DNA of 64,000 nucleotides, from the NCBI GenBank assembly GCA_015680685.1, contig MNCI01020752.1, positions 104,887 to 168,886 on the forward strand. The letters are read 5' to 3'. The stretch's first letter is position 1. Each line of letters opens with the position of its first letter. Positions 35,641-47,446 of the stretch are shown in pieces. The stretch is from Gnetum montanum. Lineage: Eukaryota > Streptophyta > Gnetopsida > Gnetales > Gnetaceae. The position numbers were made by a program, and so were the translations under genes. Under the pieces are notes generated by a model. It ran no database searches, was not told the DNA's origin, and saw only the letters and a program-made list of their open reading frames with translations.

Positions 35641-36099
35641 AGCTTAAAGTTATGTTTTTCTACTTGAGGGATTACCTGACTTGGTCTATTGCAATGAGGA
35701 AGTTTTTATCATTGACCATGAATTTTTCACATCAATTGTGCTTTACTTCCTCCATGTGTCCAAAAAATGTGAACTTTTGCTTTAGGTTATGGTTATTAAT
35801 GCTTTTCCTCATTCTTTTGATTATGGATTTCTAGGTCTTCCTATGGCTTGTTGGTTGAAGGGGGTTGAGTAGAGAAGGTCATGGTTATAGCTGAAATTGA
35901 AGTGGGCTTTGGTGAGCTAACTTCCTTTCATGCCTCTATCTGTTTCTCACCCTTTTTGCTAGGCTTTTGCTTATGCTTCTTTCTTTTCTTAGTTGAAATT
36001 TTCTAGTTGTTAGCCATTGGTTGTGAGGAAGAGGTAGTAGTGTTAGCCATCACAAGAAGTCGTTGTGTAGTTGTTTGGGCTATGGTTGATTGTGTTGTG

Positions 36100-38300
36100 T
36101 TAGCCTAGGTCACCTTGATGACAAAATAATTCCTTGGAGACACATGTGATGGTACTTTTATGACAAAGGAGGATCTTGAGCTAGTGGAGGTTAAAGAAGT
36201 CATTTCATCATAAGGGAGTATTTGGATCATGAATGGTATTCTTAGGGATTTTTGATTGTCATCAATGTTGAATGCTAAAATAATGTAAGAACTATCGTTG
36301 GCATTCAACAGGTCTTTGTAGACCTGCATCGACTGATTTTATGGCCCAACTAGGTTGGAAGCATCTAAAACTAGCTTTCCCCTACTAATCATCCTCTGTA
36401 GGTCATCCTTCAACACAAGGTAGAATTCTATGTCATGATCAAGCACTTGATGATAGTGGAAAATGAAATCTGACTTGAAGTATCTAGGTAGTTGTGAATC
36501 AGCCTTTGTTGCCCTAGTGGGTTCCTTGGCTATTTCACATAACCACTCATACTTCTTTGGAGTGGATTTAGTCATTTGTTTATGTTGCATGCGCCCACTC
36601 TTCAACAATTTGTCTAGTAACTTGGATGGTTTCAAAGTTAAGGTTGTGTAGTTATTATAGTTATTCTACTCAAAATTTGGCCTAGTTATAATCAATGTAG
36701 TGGCCCCAAAGGTTGATGGTTGGTTCTTGCAGTCATTAGTGGGGGCCTTAGGTGGGTTAGGCCTTGGCCCCTAATTTGTGTCCTTTGCTTCTTTGGTCAT
36801 AGTTTCTACAATTGTATTGTTTTATTTTTTCTTCTCTTTGTCTTGTCATGTATGTTGATTTTTATATGCTATGTAAGTTGGATCATGAGTAGCCTTCGTA
36901 GCATCCTCTACATTCTTGGTTTGGGAAAATGCTTGGTTGAGGGACCACAAGTCAAGGTCATAGAGCTTGAACTTGATAAAGTTATTTTCCATGTCCTTGA
37001 ATATGGCTAAAATGTAGGCTTCGACTATAGACTTTAGTATTTTATTCAGTAGTCCATTCCATCGTTGAATGAATTTTTGCACAAGTTCTAGGGATCCGTG
37101 CTTGACGTTCATAAGCTAGTCAAGCGTGGTGTTGGGCTTCAAGTTATACTTCAAGTGGTTGACAAACTGGGCTATCAAGTCATCTAGAGAGGATATGAAT
37201 CCTCTAGGTAGTGTGCAATACCAATCAAATGCTTTCCTAATCAATGACATGAGGAAAAGTTTAATGATGGTATGAGGCCATGACTATAAAAGTAAGCATT
37301 TAGTTCTGAAGGTTATAAGATGAGCATTAGGATCACCTTCCCCAATGTATTTGCTAAACTAGAGGATAGGGACACTACGAGGAAGTATCAAGAATGGGAC
37401 CATAAGAATAATGGGATCATCTTGGTAGAAAACTATAATCTTGACACTTTGGAAACTAAAGGCTTTGAGCCTCTTTATCTTCTTTGTTAGGTCCTAGATC
37501 ATTTAGAAGGCTTAATCCAGGCCCTATGGTGGCCATGTTGGTTGCGGAGTTTGCACATATGGTTGTGGCATCTATTGTAAGTCCTGTGGCCTTACTATGG
37601 GCTATAGGATGAAAGAAAGAGGTTGTGTTGTGGTTGTCACTTGTGGGCCAAGTAAGGAAAAGGACATTTGTACCAATACTTGAGGCAAAAATGGGATAAA
37701 GGGGGTGTATGATCCCTCATTTTCTTGGGATCCCATGGTGGATTCCACATAGGTAATTAATGGATTTGTGGTGCTAAAAACCATTGTTGACAATTGTAGA
37801 GATCAAGATTATGTGGCAAACATAGATGGGTTATTGGCCATGGACTATGACATTAATTATGCTTATTGTGCAAGGATGGTTGGCATAGGCTTGAACATGG
37901 TTAGGTATGATGGAAATGAGGGTGGTAAGACCTACCTAGAGGAAGAGGAAAAGGAGGTAAAGGTGGGCACTATAGCCTTGGGGGTTCCTTATTTGAAAAG
38001 TTCCCCCATAAGGTTTCTAGGCTCATATTTTGCCCTGAGTTCATCTTCCTCCTTTGGTTGCCCCTTGGAGGTAGTCTTTCAGTTATCTTTGTCAACCTTA
38101 ATGATAAGGGCTAAAATTCTAGTGTAAATGTCATTGAGGGATATTTGGTTGTAGGAGGAGGGAATATACTTCTTTCCATCATAGTGGATGAACTCGAATT
38201 CCCTCTTGGCCTTTACTTTCACTTGTGGGATTAGCATGCTAGCTTGGATCTTGGAAAAAATGAAATTATAATGTTCTTCATTTATTGTCATGAAACCAGG
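36100..38300 (-). pseudogene. Element B gag
   Basis: Minus strand: an N-terminal region with EFEFIHYDGKKYIPSSYNQISLNDIYTRI at about 38,200-38,100; a capsid segment with KLFLMSLIRKAFDWYCTLPRGFISSLDDLIAQFV at about 37,260-37,150; VQKFIQRWNGLLNKI at about 37,080-37,035; and a C-terminal segment PKKYEWLCEIAKEP, then FHYHQVLDHDIEFYLVLKDDLQRMI at about 36,470-36,390, which corresponds to the His/Cys motif before the Gag C-terminus of Tat elements but has lost its Cys residues. It would form the particle. Interrupted by many stops. Confidence 0.78.
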
Positions 38301-38599
38301 AATTTATCCCCTAAGTCTAAGAGATTTTCTACATTTCATTATAGTAGGGTCTTTGGGGTCATAAACCCTCATGTGTTGTTGATCTAACCCACTGTTGGTG
38401 TAGTTATAAGGAAACTTGGTTGACTATGGGAGAGACATGGTTACTTCATTAAAAATAGATTTAAATAACCTATAAAAGGAAAAAATAGAAGTAAATCTCA
38501 ACAAGTAGAATTAACAAATGGTTAAAGAAAGAAAAAATGGCAAAAAATGAAGCACTTTCTATAATTAGTAAGTGAGGGCAATGGGGGTTTATCCCTTTA

Positions 38600-39340
38600 C
38601 CAAAAATAGAAAGCTAGAAATGTTGGTGATAAGGCTCACCCATGCTAGTCTCCTAACTACCTCTATGCTAGGTATGACAAAAGGAAGGGTGGGGGTAGAG
38701 GGGAAAGAAGGTGGGTGAGATGATAGAAATCTCATACCTTCTACTCCAACATTGATTAAGAGGAAAAGGCCTAGAACCAAAATAGAAAGTTGGTAACAAG
38801 CTTCACCAATGCTAGCCCACTAACCATCTCTACACTAGGTATGGCAGGGGGGAGGGGTAAAAGAAGGGGGGGTGAGATGATGGAAATCTCACACTTTCTA
38901 ATCCAACATTCATGGGGGGAAAGGCTGAAAACTAAAGTGGAAAGATAATGTTTGTACACTAAAATTGGTTTTAGCAAGTTGCCAACTTTCTTATCTTGAA
39001 AAGATTGGGAGAAGCTAACTTTCGGAAGTTTGATGGTTTCTAGAAGGGTTGCTTCACTGACTTTAGAAACTAGAAAAAAGAAATTATCAGAAAAAAGGAA
39101 AGGGAGGGAAAAGGTTTCAATTCTAGCCTTGGGCTGAAAAATTTCCAATAACTGCTATGAAAAGTCACCAACCAATCACCTATAACTTTCACGCTGCAGT
39201 TTTGGTCATAGGAGGAAAGGGAAAAACATTGACATTTTGATTGGATGTCAACGTTGGCCTTGAAATTCATAGCAACTGCTATGAAAATCCTAAAATCCCA
39301 AACACCTACAACTTCTGTGTTGGGCTTTGATTGTAGGTAG
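38600..39340 (-). repeat. Element B leader with two local duplications
   Basis: A unit of about 175-180 bp is duplicated in tandem at about 38,608-38,782 and 38,783-38,950 (shared CACC.ATGCTAG, CTAGGTATG, GGTGAGATGAT.GAAATCTCA). A second unit of about 120 bp is duplicated at about 39,145-39,335 (shared AACTGCTATGAAAA and ACCTA.AACTT). Minus-strand frames stay partly open through both (38,589-39,378) but look low-complexity. It may correspond to the extra ORF1 position of Ogre-type elements, though no domain is recognisable. Confidence 0.55.
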
Positions 39341-39433
39341 AATGGATTGCAATGTTGGTTTTGTGATAAAAAAATCAAAAATATTTGGACTCAGAACTTA
39401 GGTAGAGGCCCTCCTTATAGCGCTAAGAAAACT

Positions 39434-40842
39434 AGTGCGAGAGGAAGAATCGATCACTAGAGAAATCGATAAATCTAGTGTGGCAACCTCAAGCCCAAAT
39501 CCATAGGGCCTCCAAAAAAATGGGATTTAGGATGCATTGTACAATCTAGCAAATCAACTAGGGACATATGAAATGCAAAAACAAATTATGCAAATAATAA
39601 TGAAAAAATTTTAGATCTATAGAATAGAGAAACAAATGCAAATTTCACACAAAAATGAAACTTTAAAACTTTATTAAAATAACAAAGAAAGAGTTTTAGA
39701 AATGTGTATAGTAAATGCCCATGAGAGTAAAAGAAGTTTAATGGTGTAGGGGTTCAAAGCCTATTCAAGCTGATGCAATCTACTCAATGATTTAGGTGCT
39801 AGGCCACTCCTAATGCTTTTGAACTTCCTATGCTACAACCTTAGATTTGCAATTGGGTCACTACTAGGGGATGGAAAAAGTGGAGGATCTAGTTGCCAAA
39901 GTGCTCCATGTTGGGGGTTGGAAATCCTAAGAATGTAGCATTGATATCAAAAACCAACAAGTCTTAGGGGTTTTCAAAGTGGGTTTACAAGATTATAATA
40001 CTTCAACATCGGGTTTCAAGAAATTGCAGCTATGGGAACTTGTAAGAACTCTTGAGTGCTTGAAAATGCCCAAGTGTAGAACTATGAAAGTGTGTATGTG
40101 CTGAAAGTTGTTGAACCAATCCCAATAGTACTAAATTGCCAAAAGTGTAGAGCCTCTAAATGGCATTTGAGGTTTGTTTTTATAGGATTTAGGTCATGAA
40201 TGGAACTGCAAAATGGCTATGATTGGGCTATAATTTGACTGTACAATGGTTGCAAATTGGCTATAATTTAGCTGTAAATTTCTACCTCGTACAAGTGAGA
40301 TGGGTGCCAAAATTTGGACAATTACCATATATAGTAAGTGCCTTCCCCCATGGTCATTTCATTTACTATAAATAGTAATGGGGGAAAACTTTCCACGTTG
40401 GAGATAGGTCTTCCACACTAAGCCTTTTACCATCCTTGCTAGAGTGGTTGGTCAATGTTGATGTGTATGGAGTGTGGAAATCTAGCTTTTGTGGCTTCCA
40501 TGTTGGGGGCATGTAATTTCCACTCTAGGAAAGAAGTTTCCAAGTTGAGGAGAATCCCCCCACTCCTCTATGCTAGGGGTAGGTTAGATTTATCTCCCTA
40601 CAAGTGTTTCTCATCAAATTGCCATTTTTGGAAACAAGCCCAAGTATAAACACTAGGTGACTTATTTCACTTGTAGAATGAGGCTTTGACCACTTATAAG
40701 GCATTTTGCAGCCCCAAAAGTATGGAATATGTGAGATTGACCCTCCTCACATTTACAATGATGTTTTACCTCAGGTTTCATGGGGTGAAAGCTACATGAT
40801 GAAAATTAACTATAATATACACAATTTTTTTATGTTGTTTCA
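39434..40842 (-). repeat. Element B 5' LTR (about 1.4 kb)
   Basis: Uninterrupted partner of the split LTR. Ends GTTGTTTCA at 40,842. A TATA-like CTATAAATAG lies at about 40,366-40,375 within an inverted repeat. The probable target-site duplicate TCCAT follows. On the minus strand, about 8 bases inside, TAGCGCTATAAGGAGGG resembles a decayed TGGCGCC-type primer-binding site; this is weak. Confidence 0.88.
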
Positions 40843-40847
40843 TCCAT
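40843..40847. repeat. Probable right TSD of element B (TCCAT)
   Basis: Partner of CCCAT at 9,980-9,984, with one transition. Confidence 0.5.
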
Positions 40848-41476
40848 AAGCAAGGTACCCTAGGCAACAACTTTGCAAAATCGTGCTTCTTTTGGATGTC
40901 ATGTGTTAGTTTGCCTCCTCACCCAAATTTTTGCATCAATAATCAGGAGGGAACAAAAAATGGCAAAGAAGCTCTCAAAGCCAAATAAGAACCTTAGGCA
41001 AGTGTCAAAGCTCAAAACTGGACCATGACACTTAAAAGAAAGAAAACCTTAATACAAATATAAGGATAACACATTGAATTAGAAGCTCAAAACCAAGGTA
41101 GACTACAGAAACTCTCAAAGAAAAACATCAATCCAAACAAGATACAGTTATGTTTAGGTAACAAAAGCATGATAACAGAGAGAGAGAAATGCCAAAACTC
41201 TCAAACACAAGCTCAATCCTAGATGCAAAGCTCAAAAAGGAAGAGAAACACCAAAACGTGAAAACAAAAGCTCAATCTAGACAAAAATGCAAAGTGCCTA
41301 AGGCACAAGGCCTCAAATTGGACTGAATAGCTCAAGAAAAGCTCAAAACAAACCAAAACATGCTCAAAGCAAGCAAGTAGGCAAGCAATGAAAATGCAAG
41401 CTCAAACTAGGAGTAGCCTTGGATGTCACAGCAGTAGCAAAACTCGCAGAAGAAGCAAAAATAGAAACAAAACCTC
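40848..41476 (-). mobile_element. Leader of a tRNA-iMet-primed LTR element (element D), cut by element B
   Basis: Sequence next to a perfect PBS on the minus strand. It is rich in AGCTCAAA words (about 15 copies) and free of coding. It ends where element B inserted; its continuation would be at 9,979 and leftward, where no D coding could be recognised. Confidence 0.55.
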
Positions 41477-41488
41477 GCTCTGATACCA
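41477..41488 (-). promoter_or_regulatory. Primer-binding site of element D (tRNA-iMet)
   Basis: GCTCTGATACCA on the plus strand is the exact complement of TGGTATCAGAGC, the initiator-tRNA PBS used by most Ty1/copia and some Ty3/gypsy elements. It marks the inner edge of a 5' LTR lying to its right on the minus strand. Confidence 0.85.
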
Positions 41489-41489
41489 C

Positions 41490-42833
41490 TATTAGACTTT
41501 ATGGATTGTAATAGAAAAAATAGTGTAGCAAAATCTTGAAAGCTCCATAAACACAAAATATAATTGAATCTGTAATGTTACAAAATTTGAAGACATAAAA
41601 AATTCAAACCTATAGAACTATAATTAATACAATTAACTAAACATTTTAGAACCAGATGTGTATAACTTAATGCAAACCAACTCCAAGAATCTTAATGCAC
41701 CACAAGAAGCTAAATTAGGATACAAGAAAAAGCATAAAGAAGAGTTAAAAAAAAACTTTAAAAGTAAATAACAACTTTGATAGCTTGAACTGTACTCCAA
41801 ATGAGCTTCATTGAAGATCTTCTTGCCTATGCTTGTTGCTATAACTGAATTGGATCTTATTTGCATCTAATTGGATTACCTTGACGGTAGGCAAATCACA
41901 TTTTATAGGCTAGGCAAGGGACCCAATAGTCTTTAATAAAGTAGTGTTAGTGTTTTCCTCTATCATAGAAGCATTAATGCACCATAAATAAAGTGTTGTT
42001 AAACCATTGTTAACAAAAACATAACCGTTCAGATCTTTAATTAACCGAACTGCATGGTCCAGGCAGTCTGCTACAGAATATCCTGTAAAATTTTTCATTT
42101 CTCTGAAAAACGCTTTGCGCCTTCACAAGGAGAACTTTCACCAGAGTTTTCCAGTTAAGCTTTTAAACGGTAACTGAAATTATACGTGGATTGCCACTTT
42201 AAAAATTTGCGGCTTCCAACACAATAAGCATGAGCTACCAAGAACTTCAATTAACAACCACGAACAAAAGTGCGTTCACCCTGACCTGTTGATGCTCGTT
42301 TTTCTACCCATGTGTGACGAACTGAGTACCTCCATATATTTTCCCGCTTTAACCATAGTAGCATTTTCGATTTAACGTTTCTTTCGCTAATTATGTTAGC
42401 CGCACACTATCAACTTTTGGTTCTATCAAATGTGTTTAGGCGCATCCACCCCAACCTTGGTAACGTGTCACCCACAAATTCACCAGTTATGTCAATCCAT
42501 TGTACCTTCGAAGGACAATGCGACGCAGCAAACAAAAGACAAATGCATTTAATTTGAAAAGAAATGCCTTGGCATAACCAGTGTGCAAAAGGTGCAAACA
42601 ACTGATTAAGACTTCGCAACAAGGAAGAAGTTGCACTTTTGGTTCTATCAAATGTGTTTAGGCACATCCACCCCAACCTTGGTAACGTGTCACCCACAAA
42701 TTCACCAGTTATGTCAATCCATTGTACCTTCGAAGGACAATGCGACGCAGCAAACAAAAGACAAATGCATTTAATTTGAAAAGAAATGCCTTGGCATAAC
42801 CAGTGTGCAAAAGGTGCAAACAACTGTGGAACA
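41490..42833 (-). repeat. Probable 5' LTR of element D
   Basis: The inner edge is set by the PBS (TATTAGAC, from an expected TGTTAG). The outer edge is proposed at GGAACA, 42,833, giving TGTT...AACA ends. A TATA box on the minus strand is at 41,901-41,907 (TATAAAA). The region beyond it (42,000-42,830) is less AT-rich than its surroundings, keeps CpGs, and holds a near-identical tandem duplication, which would be in U3. The outer edge is uncertain and no TSD could be tested. Confidence 0.45.
42413..42826 (-). repeat. Near-identical 192-bp duplication, period 222 bp, with continuous minus-strand ORF
   Basis: 42,413-42,604 and 42,635-42,826 match at all but one position noticed (GCGCATCC versus GCACATCC, a CpG transition); a 30-bp spacer separates them. 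The period is 222 = 3 x 74, so the minus-strand ORF (42,410-42,844, 144 codons) runs through both copies, each giving a segment that begins QLFAPFAHWLCQGI and ends LNTFDRTKS. The protein is not recognised and the ORF may be chance. Confidence 0.9.
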
Positions 42834-43045
42834 TAAGTACACATATTTATATAATAAATTTTTTTTTTATGTCATTCAAGTTTCGTAGTATAGTAGAACA
42901 CCTTGCAATAATAAGTAGAAGGTTAAAATGTTTGAATCATTTGTTTCAAAAATTACAGTTATTAAAATACACAAATTTTTTGTGCAATCATACTACTCCA
43001 TTATACTTGACCATGTATGCATAACCATGCATACTCACATCCATT

Positions 43046-43520
43046 ACTAACCATATTTATAAACCGGGTATATCCACTACTTGCCTTATTTATGAACTGA
43101 TGTGGATAGGTGAATAATTTGTCTAAAAATTAAAGATACAAAAAACCATGATGTGGATGAGTGAATGGTTTGTTCAAAAATTACCCGCCATATTTATGAG
43201 CCGATGTGGATCAATGAATAGTTTGTCTAAAAATTCAAGATACAAAAAACCATGATGTGGATGAGTGAATGGTTTATTCAAAAATTACCTACCATATTGA
43301 TGAACCGATGTGGATGGATGAATAGTTTGTCTAAAAATTAAAGATACAAAAAACCATGATGTGGATGAGTGAATGGTTTGTTCAAAAATTACCTACCATA
43401 TTTATGAATTGATGTGGATCGATGAATAGTTTACCTAAAAATTAAAGATACAAAAAACCATGATGTGGATGAGTGAATGGTTTGTTCAGAAGTTAGAGAT
43501 ACAAAAGACATTGATGAGCT
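43046..43520. repeat. Tandem array, 104-bp higher-order unit made of two 51-53-bp halves
   Basis: GATGTGGAT starts recur at exactly 43,099, 43,203, 43,307 and 43,411 (period 104). Within each, a second GATGTGGATGAGTGAATGG half starts about 51 bp later. The halves differ consistently (TAGTTTGTCTAAAAATTAAAG versus GGTTTGTTCAAAAATTACC), so the dimer was amplified as a unit. Confidence 0.92.
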
Positions 43521-43599
43521 TGTGAGAGGATTTTAGGTGTAGGGATGGATGGATGTCAATACAAATGTTTTCTTAGTCTAAGTATAGTCTATTTTCCAT

Positions 43600-46460
43600 T
43601 CCATCCAAGAACTATGGGTATTAAACCATTTCAATTTGAACAATTTTTAGGTCATATTTTCATTTTCCAATTGTGGCATAGTCCAATCAAAGTTCCTTAT
43701 GTCTTACCCTAGATATTTTATGTTGAGGTATAAGAATATACAGAGCAATAATTAATTGTTAGAAGATGAATAGATGTTGACTAATGCTTTCAATTTTATG
43801 TATGATTCTATAGAGCTATCTTGTGATCATCCTTTTTAGTTTTTAGGTAGAGATATTGGAGAATTTGTATCAAAAAGTTCAATATTTATTTGTGGATATT
43901 TTAATGCAAGGATAGATTCACAACAAACAAAAATTATTCAATGGTAACATAATGTTGGCAATTTAGACATTGTTGAAGATCATAGTTGGACCCAACATTT
44001 TGCAGATAACACTATTAATAAGATGGGTCAACAACTATTAGAATGGACAAAAATTTTGGATCTTCTAATTTGTAATGGCTTTGCTAGATTTTCTCAATCT
44101 CCATCATTTACTTTCATAGAACCTCAAGATACCTCTTACTTCAATTCACTTTTTTATTCTTGTGAACATATTTATTTTATTGAGTTCAAATTTGGAAAAG
44201 ATTTAGTGGAGTCTTACCATCATCATGTTGAGTTTTTGTTGCAAATTCTAATTATTTCTTAGATAATAAAAAATAAAAATAGAAATATATTATAGTACAA
44301 ACTCATCTCAAAAGTTAAGAAAAAATATATAAATGCAACACAATATATAGACTTTTGAAAGACAACATAAGGAGCTTGAATAAATTTTGTTTACAAAAAC
44401 TAAGCAAGTTATGCATTCATAATAATAAGGTGCTCAAAACACTTGGTTTGATCAGAATTGCATGCAAGCAAGGCAGAATATTAAGAATGCAAAATAAGGG
44501 TCACAATAAAATTTAGTTAAGTCATATAAATGCTTGACTAGAACCAAGAGAAGGAAATTTATCACGAACTACAAGAATATTTTGCTTACACCATTAAAAA
44601 GGAACCTAGACAATTTTGGCAATGTTTTTATCATAAATTCTCTTCATCATTTAATTTTTCTTTTCAAGATATTTGCTTATTTTACAATAAGCTATTTACA
44701 AGACAAGATGATAATTCCACTACTATTGTATAGCAAGCACCTCTCCAATTTGCTCTTAAGTGACAGAGAGTATTAAAAAAATAACATCTAGCAAAGCTGT
44801 AGATTTAGATAGTTTGTATGTAGACTTGTTAAAGTGGGCAAGATATGCTATTCATTAAGAAATATGGCACAATTTAAATTCAATAATAGACGAAGGAATT
44901 AATCAACATTGAAAAAATAGTAAAGCTATCTTATTATATAAAAAGAAGGATAAAAATAATTTGAACAATTATCAAATGATCATTATGAGTAATATTTTTG
45001 CTAAGTTGTTGGGCACTTTACTAGAAAAGAGAATTAACTTTTAAGCTAAAGACAACTAGATTGGGACAAGATGTCAAGTAGGTTTTAGACAAAATTACTC
45101 CACTATTGATCACTTAGTTACTCTCAGATACTATATGGAGTTTGCAAAAATTCCTAATAAAATAGTTTTTATTTGTTTTATTAATTTTGCAAAAGCATAT
45201 GATTTAGTTATCTATATAAAACTATGGTTTCTCTTGCGTAGAATTGGCCTCCCTTTAGATTTGATTTTTGTAACTCAAAGATTGTATGAGGAAGTGCTCA
45301 TTGAAATTATAGAGAAATTTAGAGAAAAATTTTAATTCTAAAGTAAAATTAGACTTATGCAAGGTTGTCCACTTTCTCCAACCCTCTTTGGTATTTTTAT
45401 TAATGAAAGGTAGGTATGGTTGTGCAATGGGTAAGATAGTCATGTTATTAAAATTGGATTCCAAGTATTGAATCTTTTTTTATATGCAGATGATGATGCA
45501 TTGATCTCCACCACTACATAACTTACATAAAATATGTTACAAAGTTTTAAAAATTATTTTTATTCATTTATTCTTCAAGTGAATGTAGATAAAACCAAAT
45601 TGATGATATGGGGTACAAGAAATAACTATAATGTCCATTTTGGAGGTACCAATGTCAACATCTTAGATTCTTTTAAATATTAGGGTCTTATTTATATGAA
45701 AAATTTCATGTAGGGGAAGTGCATCAAATAAAAAAATAGCATAAGATTTGAAGGCTTTGTATGCTTTCAAAAATAAGTGCAAGGATTTGGGACTCTAGGC
45801 TTGGGAGGTCAGAAAACAAATTTTTTAAACTATTGTTTATCCTATTATATTGTATGAATGCTTTGATTTGAGGACCTAGACTCAATTGTAAACTTTGCAA
45901 AGATATTGACAAATTGCAAAAGACTTTTCTTGTCACTAAATAAAGGTGAAGATAAAAACACCTTACTTAATGTTATTATGTGAATATGATTTATTACCTT
46001 TAGAAATAGAAGCGTTGTGCCAATTTATTACATACACTCATAGCTTGCATATCTTAAGGTAAGACAAATTCTCTAAAGAAGTTCTTAAGAATTTGTAAGA
46101 CTATGGTTAGTATTATCAGGAGATGCAATGGTTGAGAAAATGGAATATCTCTTGAAATAATGTGTAGAAAAATCCTAAGCATATACACCAACTAATCAAG
46201 CAGAAGGTTATAACACTTATGTGGTCTAATGTAAAAGTAAGAGGCAATTTAATTTACACAACATTAGATCTAATAAACTGGATACAGAAGATTACTATAT
46301 CTCATTTGCTTTTTCCATCATGTATTGAAATGTTATTAGCAAGCTTCACTTAAGTTTTCATCATCTTAGAATTGAAAGTGAAAGATACACTTAACTCCCT
46401 TGAGAAGAGTGCATTTGTAAGTTGTACAAATTAGAAGCCCTTGAAGATAAGTAAAATATA
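43600..46460 (+). mobile_element. LINE (non-LTR retrotransposon): endonuclease and RT relic
   Basis: Plus-strand pieces in order: endonuclease motif ICGYFNARID at about 43,893-43,920 (normally GDFNAR), WTKILDLLICNGF (about 44,044), and the end of the domain near 44,262. RT follows with AILLYKKKDKNNLNNYQMI (about 44,927-44,985), LEKRINF, VGFRQNYSTIDHL (about 45,080), FICFINFAKAYDLVIYIKLW (about 45,160-45,225), RLMQGCPLSPTLFGIF (about 45,350-45,400) and LFLYADDDALIS (about 45,470-45,510). The QGCPLSP wording and endonuclease-RT order suggest an RTE-like rather than L1-like LINE. Many stops and frameshifts; 3' tail not defined. Confidence 0.82.
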
Positions 46461-46499
46461 TTTCTTTCTTGTACTATGACAACTTATTTTAGACAACAT

Positions 46500-47120
46500 T
46501 ATAATGTTATAGTAAAAATTTTATATTTATAGGCATAATAATAAGCAAGAGAAACATGGATATCCTCAAATTGAAGAATATTTTTAACTTGCATAGCCAT
46601 AATTGCTAAACAAGGTAAAAAACCAACAATTTGAAGAAAAATGAAGTGGATAGGAAAATCTTTTGAAATAACATCAAAAACATCATTTGAAAAATGAAAA
46701 TCTATAATAAGGAGATTTGAAGTACCTTTATTTTGAGAAACAGGGGGAGTGTTGGGCAAATCTCCTGTGGTGAATCCCAAAAGAAGCTCAAAAATTTCCT
46801 ACCCTCTCTCTTTGCTTTCATCGACTAGACAATTCCAATAAAAAATATGATAGAAATGAAAATGTGTTGTTGATTTATCCTTTATTTATTTTTAGTTTGG
46901 AATACTTGTTTTTTTTCAAAATTTGTCTTGCACAAAGTGGCATTCTTCCTTTGGAAGCAAAAAATAAACTTATTTTGATTTGAGTTTTAAATTAAGACAA
47001 CATTATTAACATAAAGTAAGAGTTTGAAAGAACTATTTCTAAATATAATTGCAAATTGAATGAAAATTTTATGCATTAATTCTTCTAGTTCACCAATAAA
47101 GAGCCTAAGAAAATAACAGA
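46500..47120 (-). pseudogene. Possible RT relic, minus strand
   Basis: Around 47,100-47,000 the minus strand reads ELEELMHK and, downstream, KLLLYVNNVVLI, which resembles the YxDD palm motif of a LINE-type RT with both Asp changed to Asn. A 93-codon open stretch (46,499-46,780) downstream is hydrophobic and unrecognised. The call rests on one motif. Confidence 0.3.
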
Positions 47121-47344
47121 ACGAAGACATTTTTATTTTAAATAAAATTGTTTCTTTACTTTTCTTAGGTCATTAACTTTTATTTTCTTTGAAATCAATT
47201 TTGATTAGCATAATGAAGTAATTTTGTAAGGTTGGGTGGTCTCGGAGGGTTCAAATTAATGAAAAATGCAAGTCCCTAATATTAACAAAGTGAGTTACTA
47301 ATGATAGAAACTTCTTTTGGTCCTGTTCTCTACCAAATGTTCGG

Positions 47345-47390
47345 GTACCATGGTACACTGGGCCATGCGCCATGGGCCATATTTTCTCAG
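47345..47390. promoter_or_regulatory. Palindromes upstream of P450
   Basis: GTACCATGGTAC is a perfect 12-bp palindrome (47,345-47,356), followed at once by GGGCCATGCGCCATGGGCC, an imperfect inverted repeat containing GGGCC words of the kind bound by TCP factors. Base composition changes here from AT-rich to GC-rich, marking the start of the gene island. Confidence 0.5.
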
Positions 47391-47446
47391 GACCAGCCGC
47401 AGCAGGACCGGACCGAGACAAGCATTGGAATTTATTTTCTCCAGTG

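Larger units (their letters stand above)
9985..40842 (-). mobile_element. Giant Ty3/gypsy Tat/Ogre-like element (element B), with nested chromovirus
   Basis: Minus-strand order: 5' LTR (40,842-39,434), repeat-bearing leader, gag (about 38.3-36.1 kb), protease and linker (about 35.6-34.7 kb), a 10-kb block with an opposite-strand gene and a 191-bp tandem array (34.7-24.2 kb), partial RT (about 23.95-23.5 kb), RNase H, integrase (about 22.2-21.6 kb), and 3' LTR (21,088-9,985). The 3' LTR is split by the chromovirus at 10,878-20,514. Removing that insertion leaves about 21 kb, in the size range of Ogre-type elements. The archaeal-type RNase H and integrase sequence style point to the Tat lineage. 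The N-terminal half of RT was not found, so this copy is dead; the central block could be native or a later insertion. Confidence 0.75.

Noticed and set aside
41910-42098. 62-codon minus-strand ORF as a host gene (for example a PPR protein)
   Set aside because: No repeat motif or family signature is present; it overlaps the probable LTR of element D upstream of its TATA box.
42410-42844. 144-codon minus-strand ORF as a real repeat-protein gene
   Set aside because: The ORF is long only because a 222-bp segment was duplicated in frame; a single unit gives about 70 open codons, no domain is recognised, and there is no clear start context. Kept only as a repeat and a finding.
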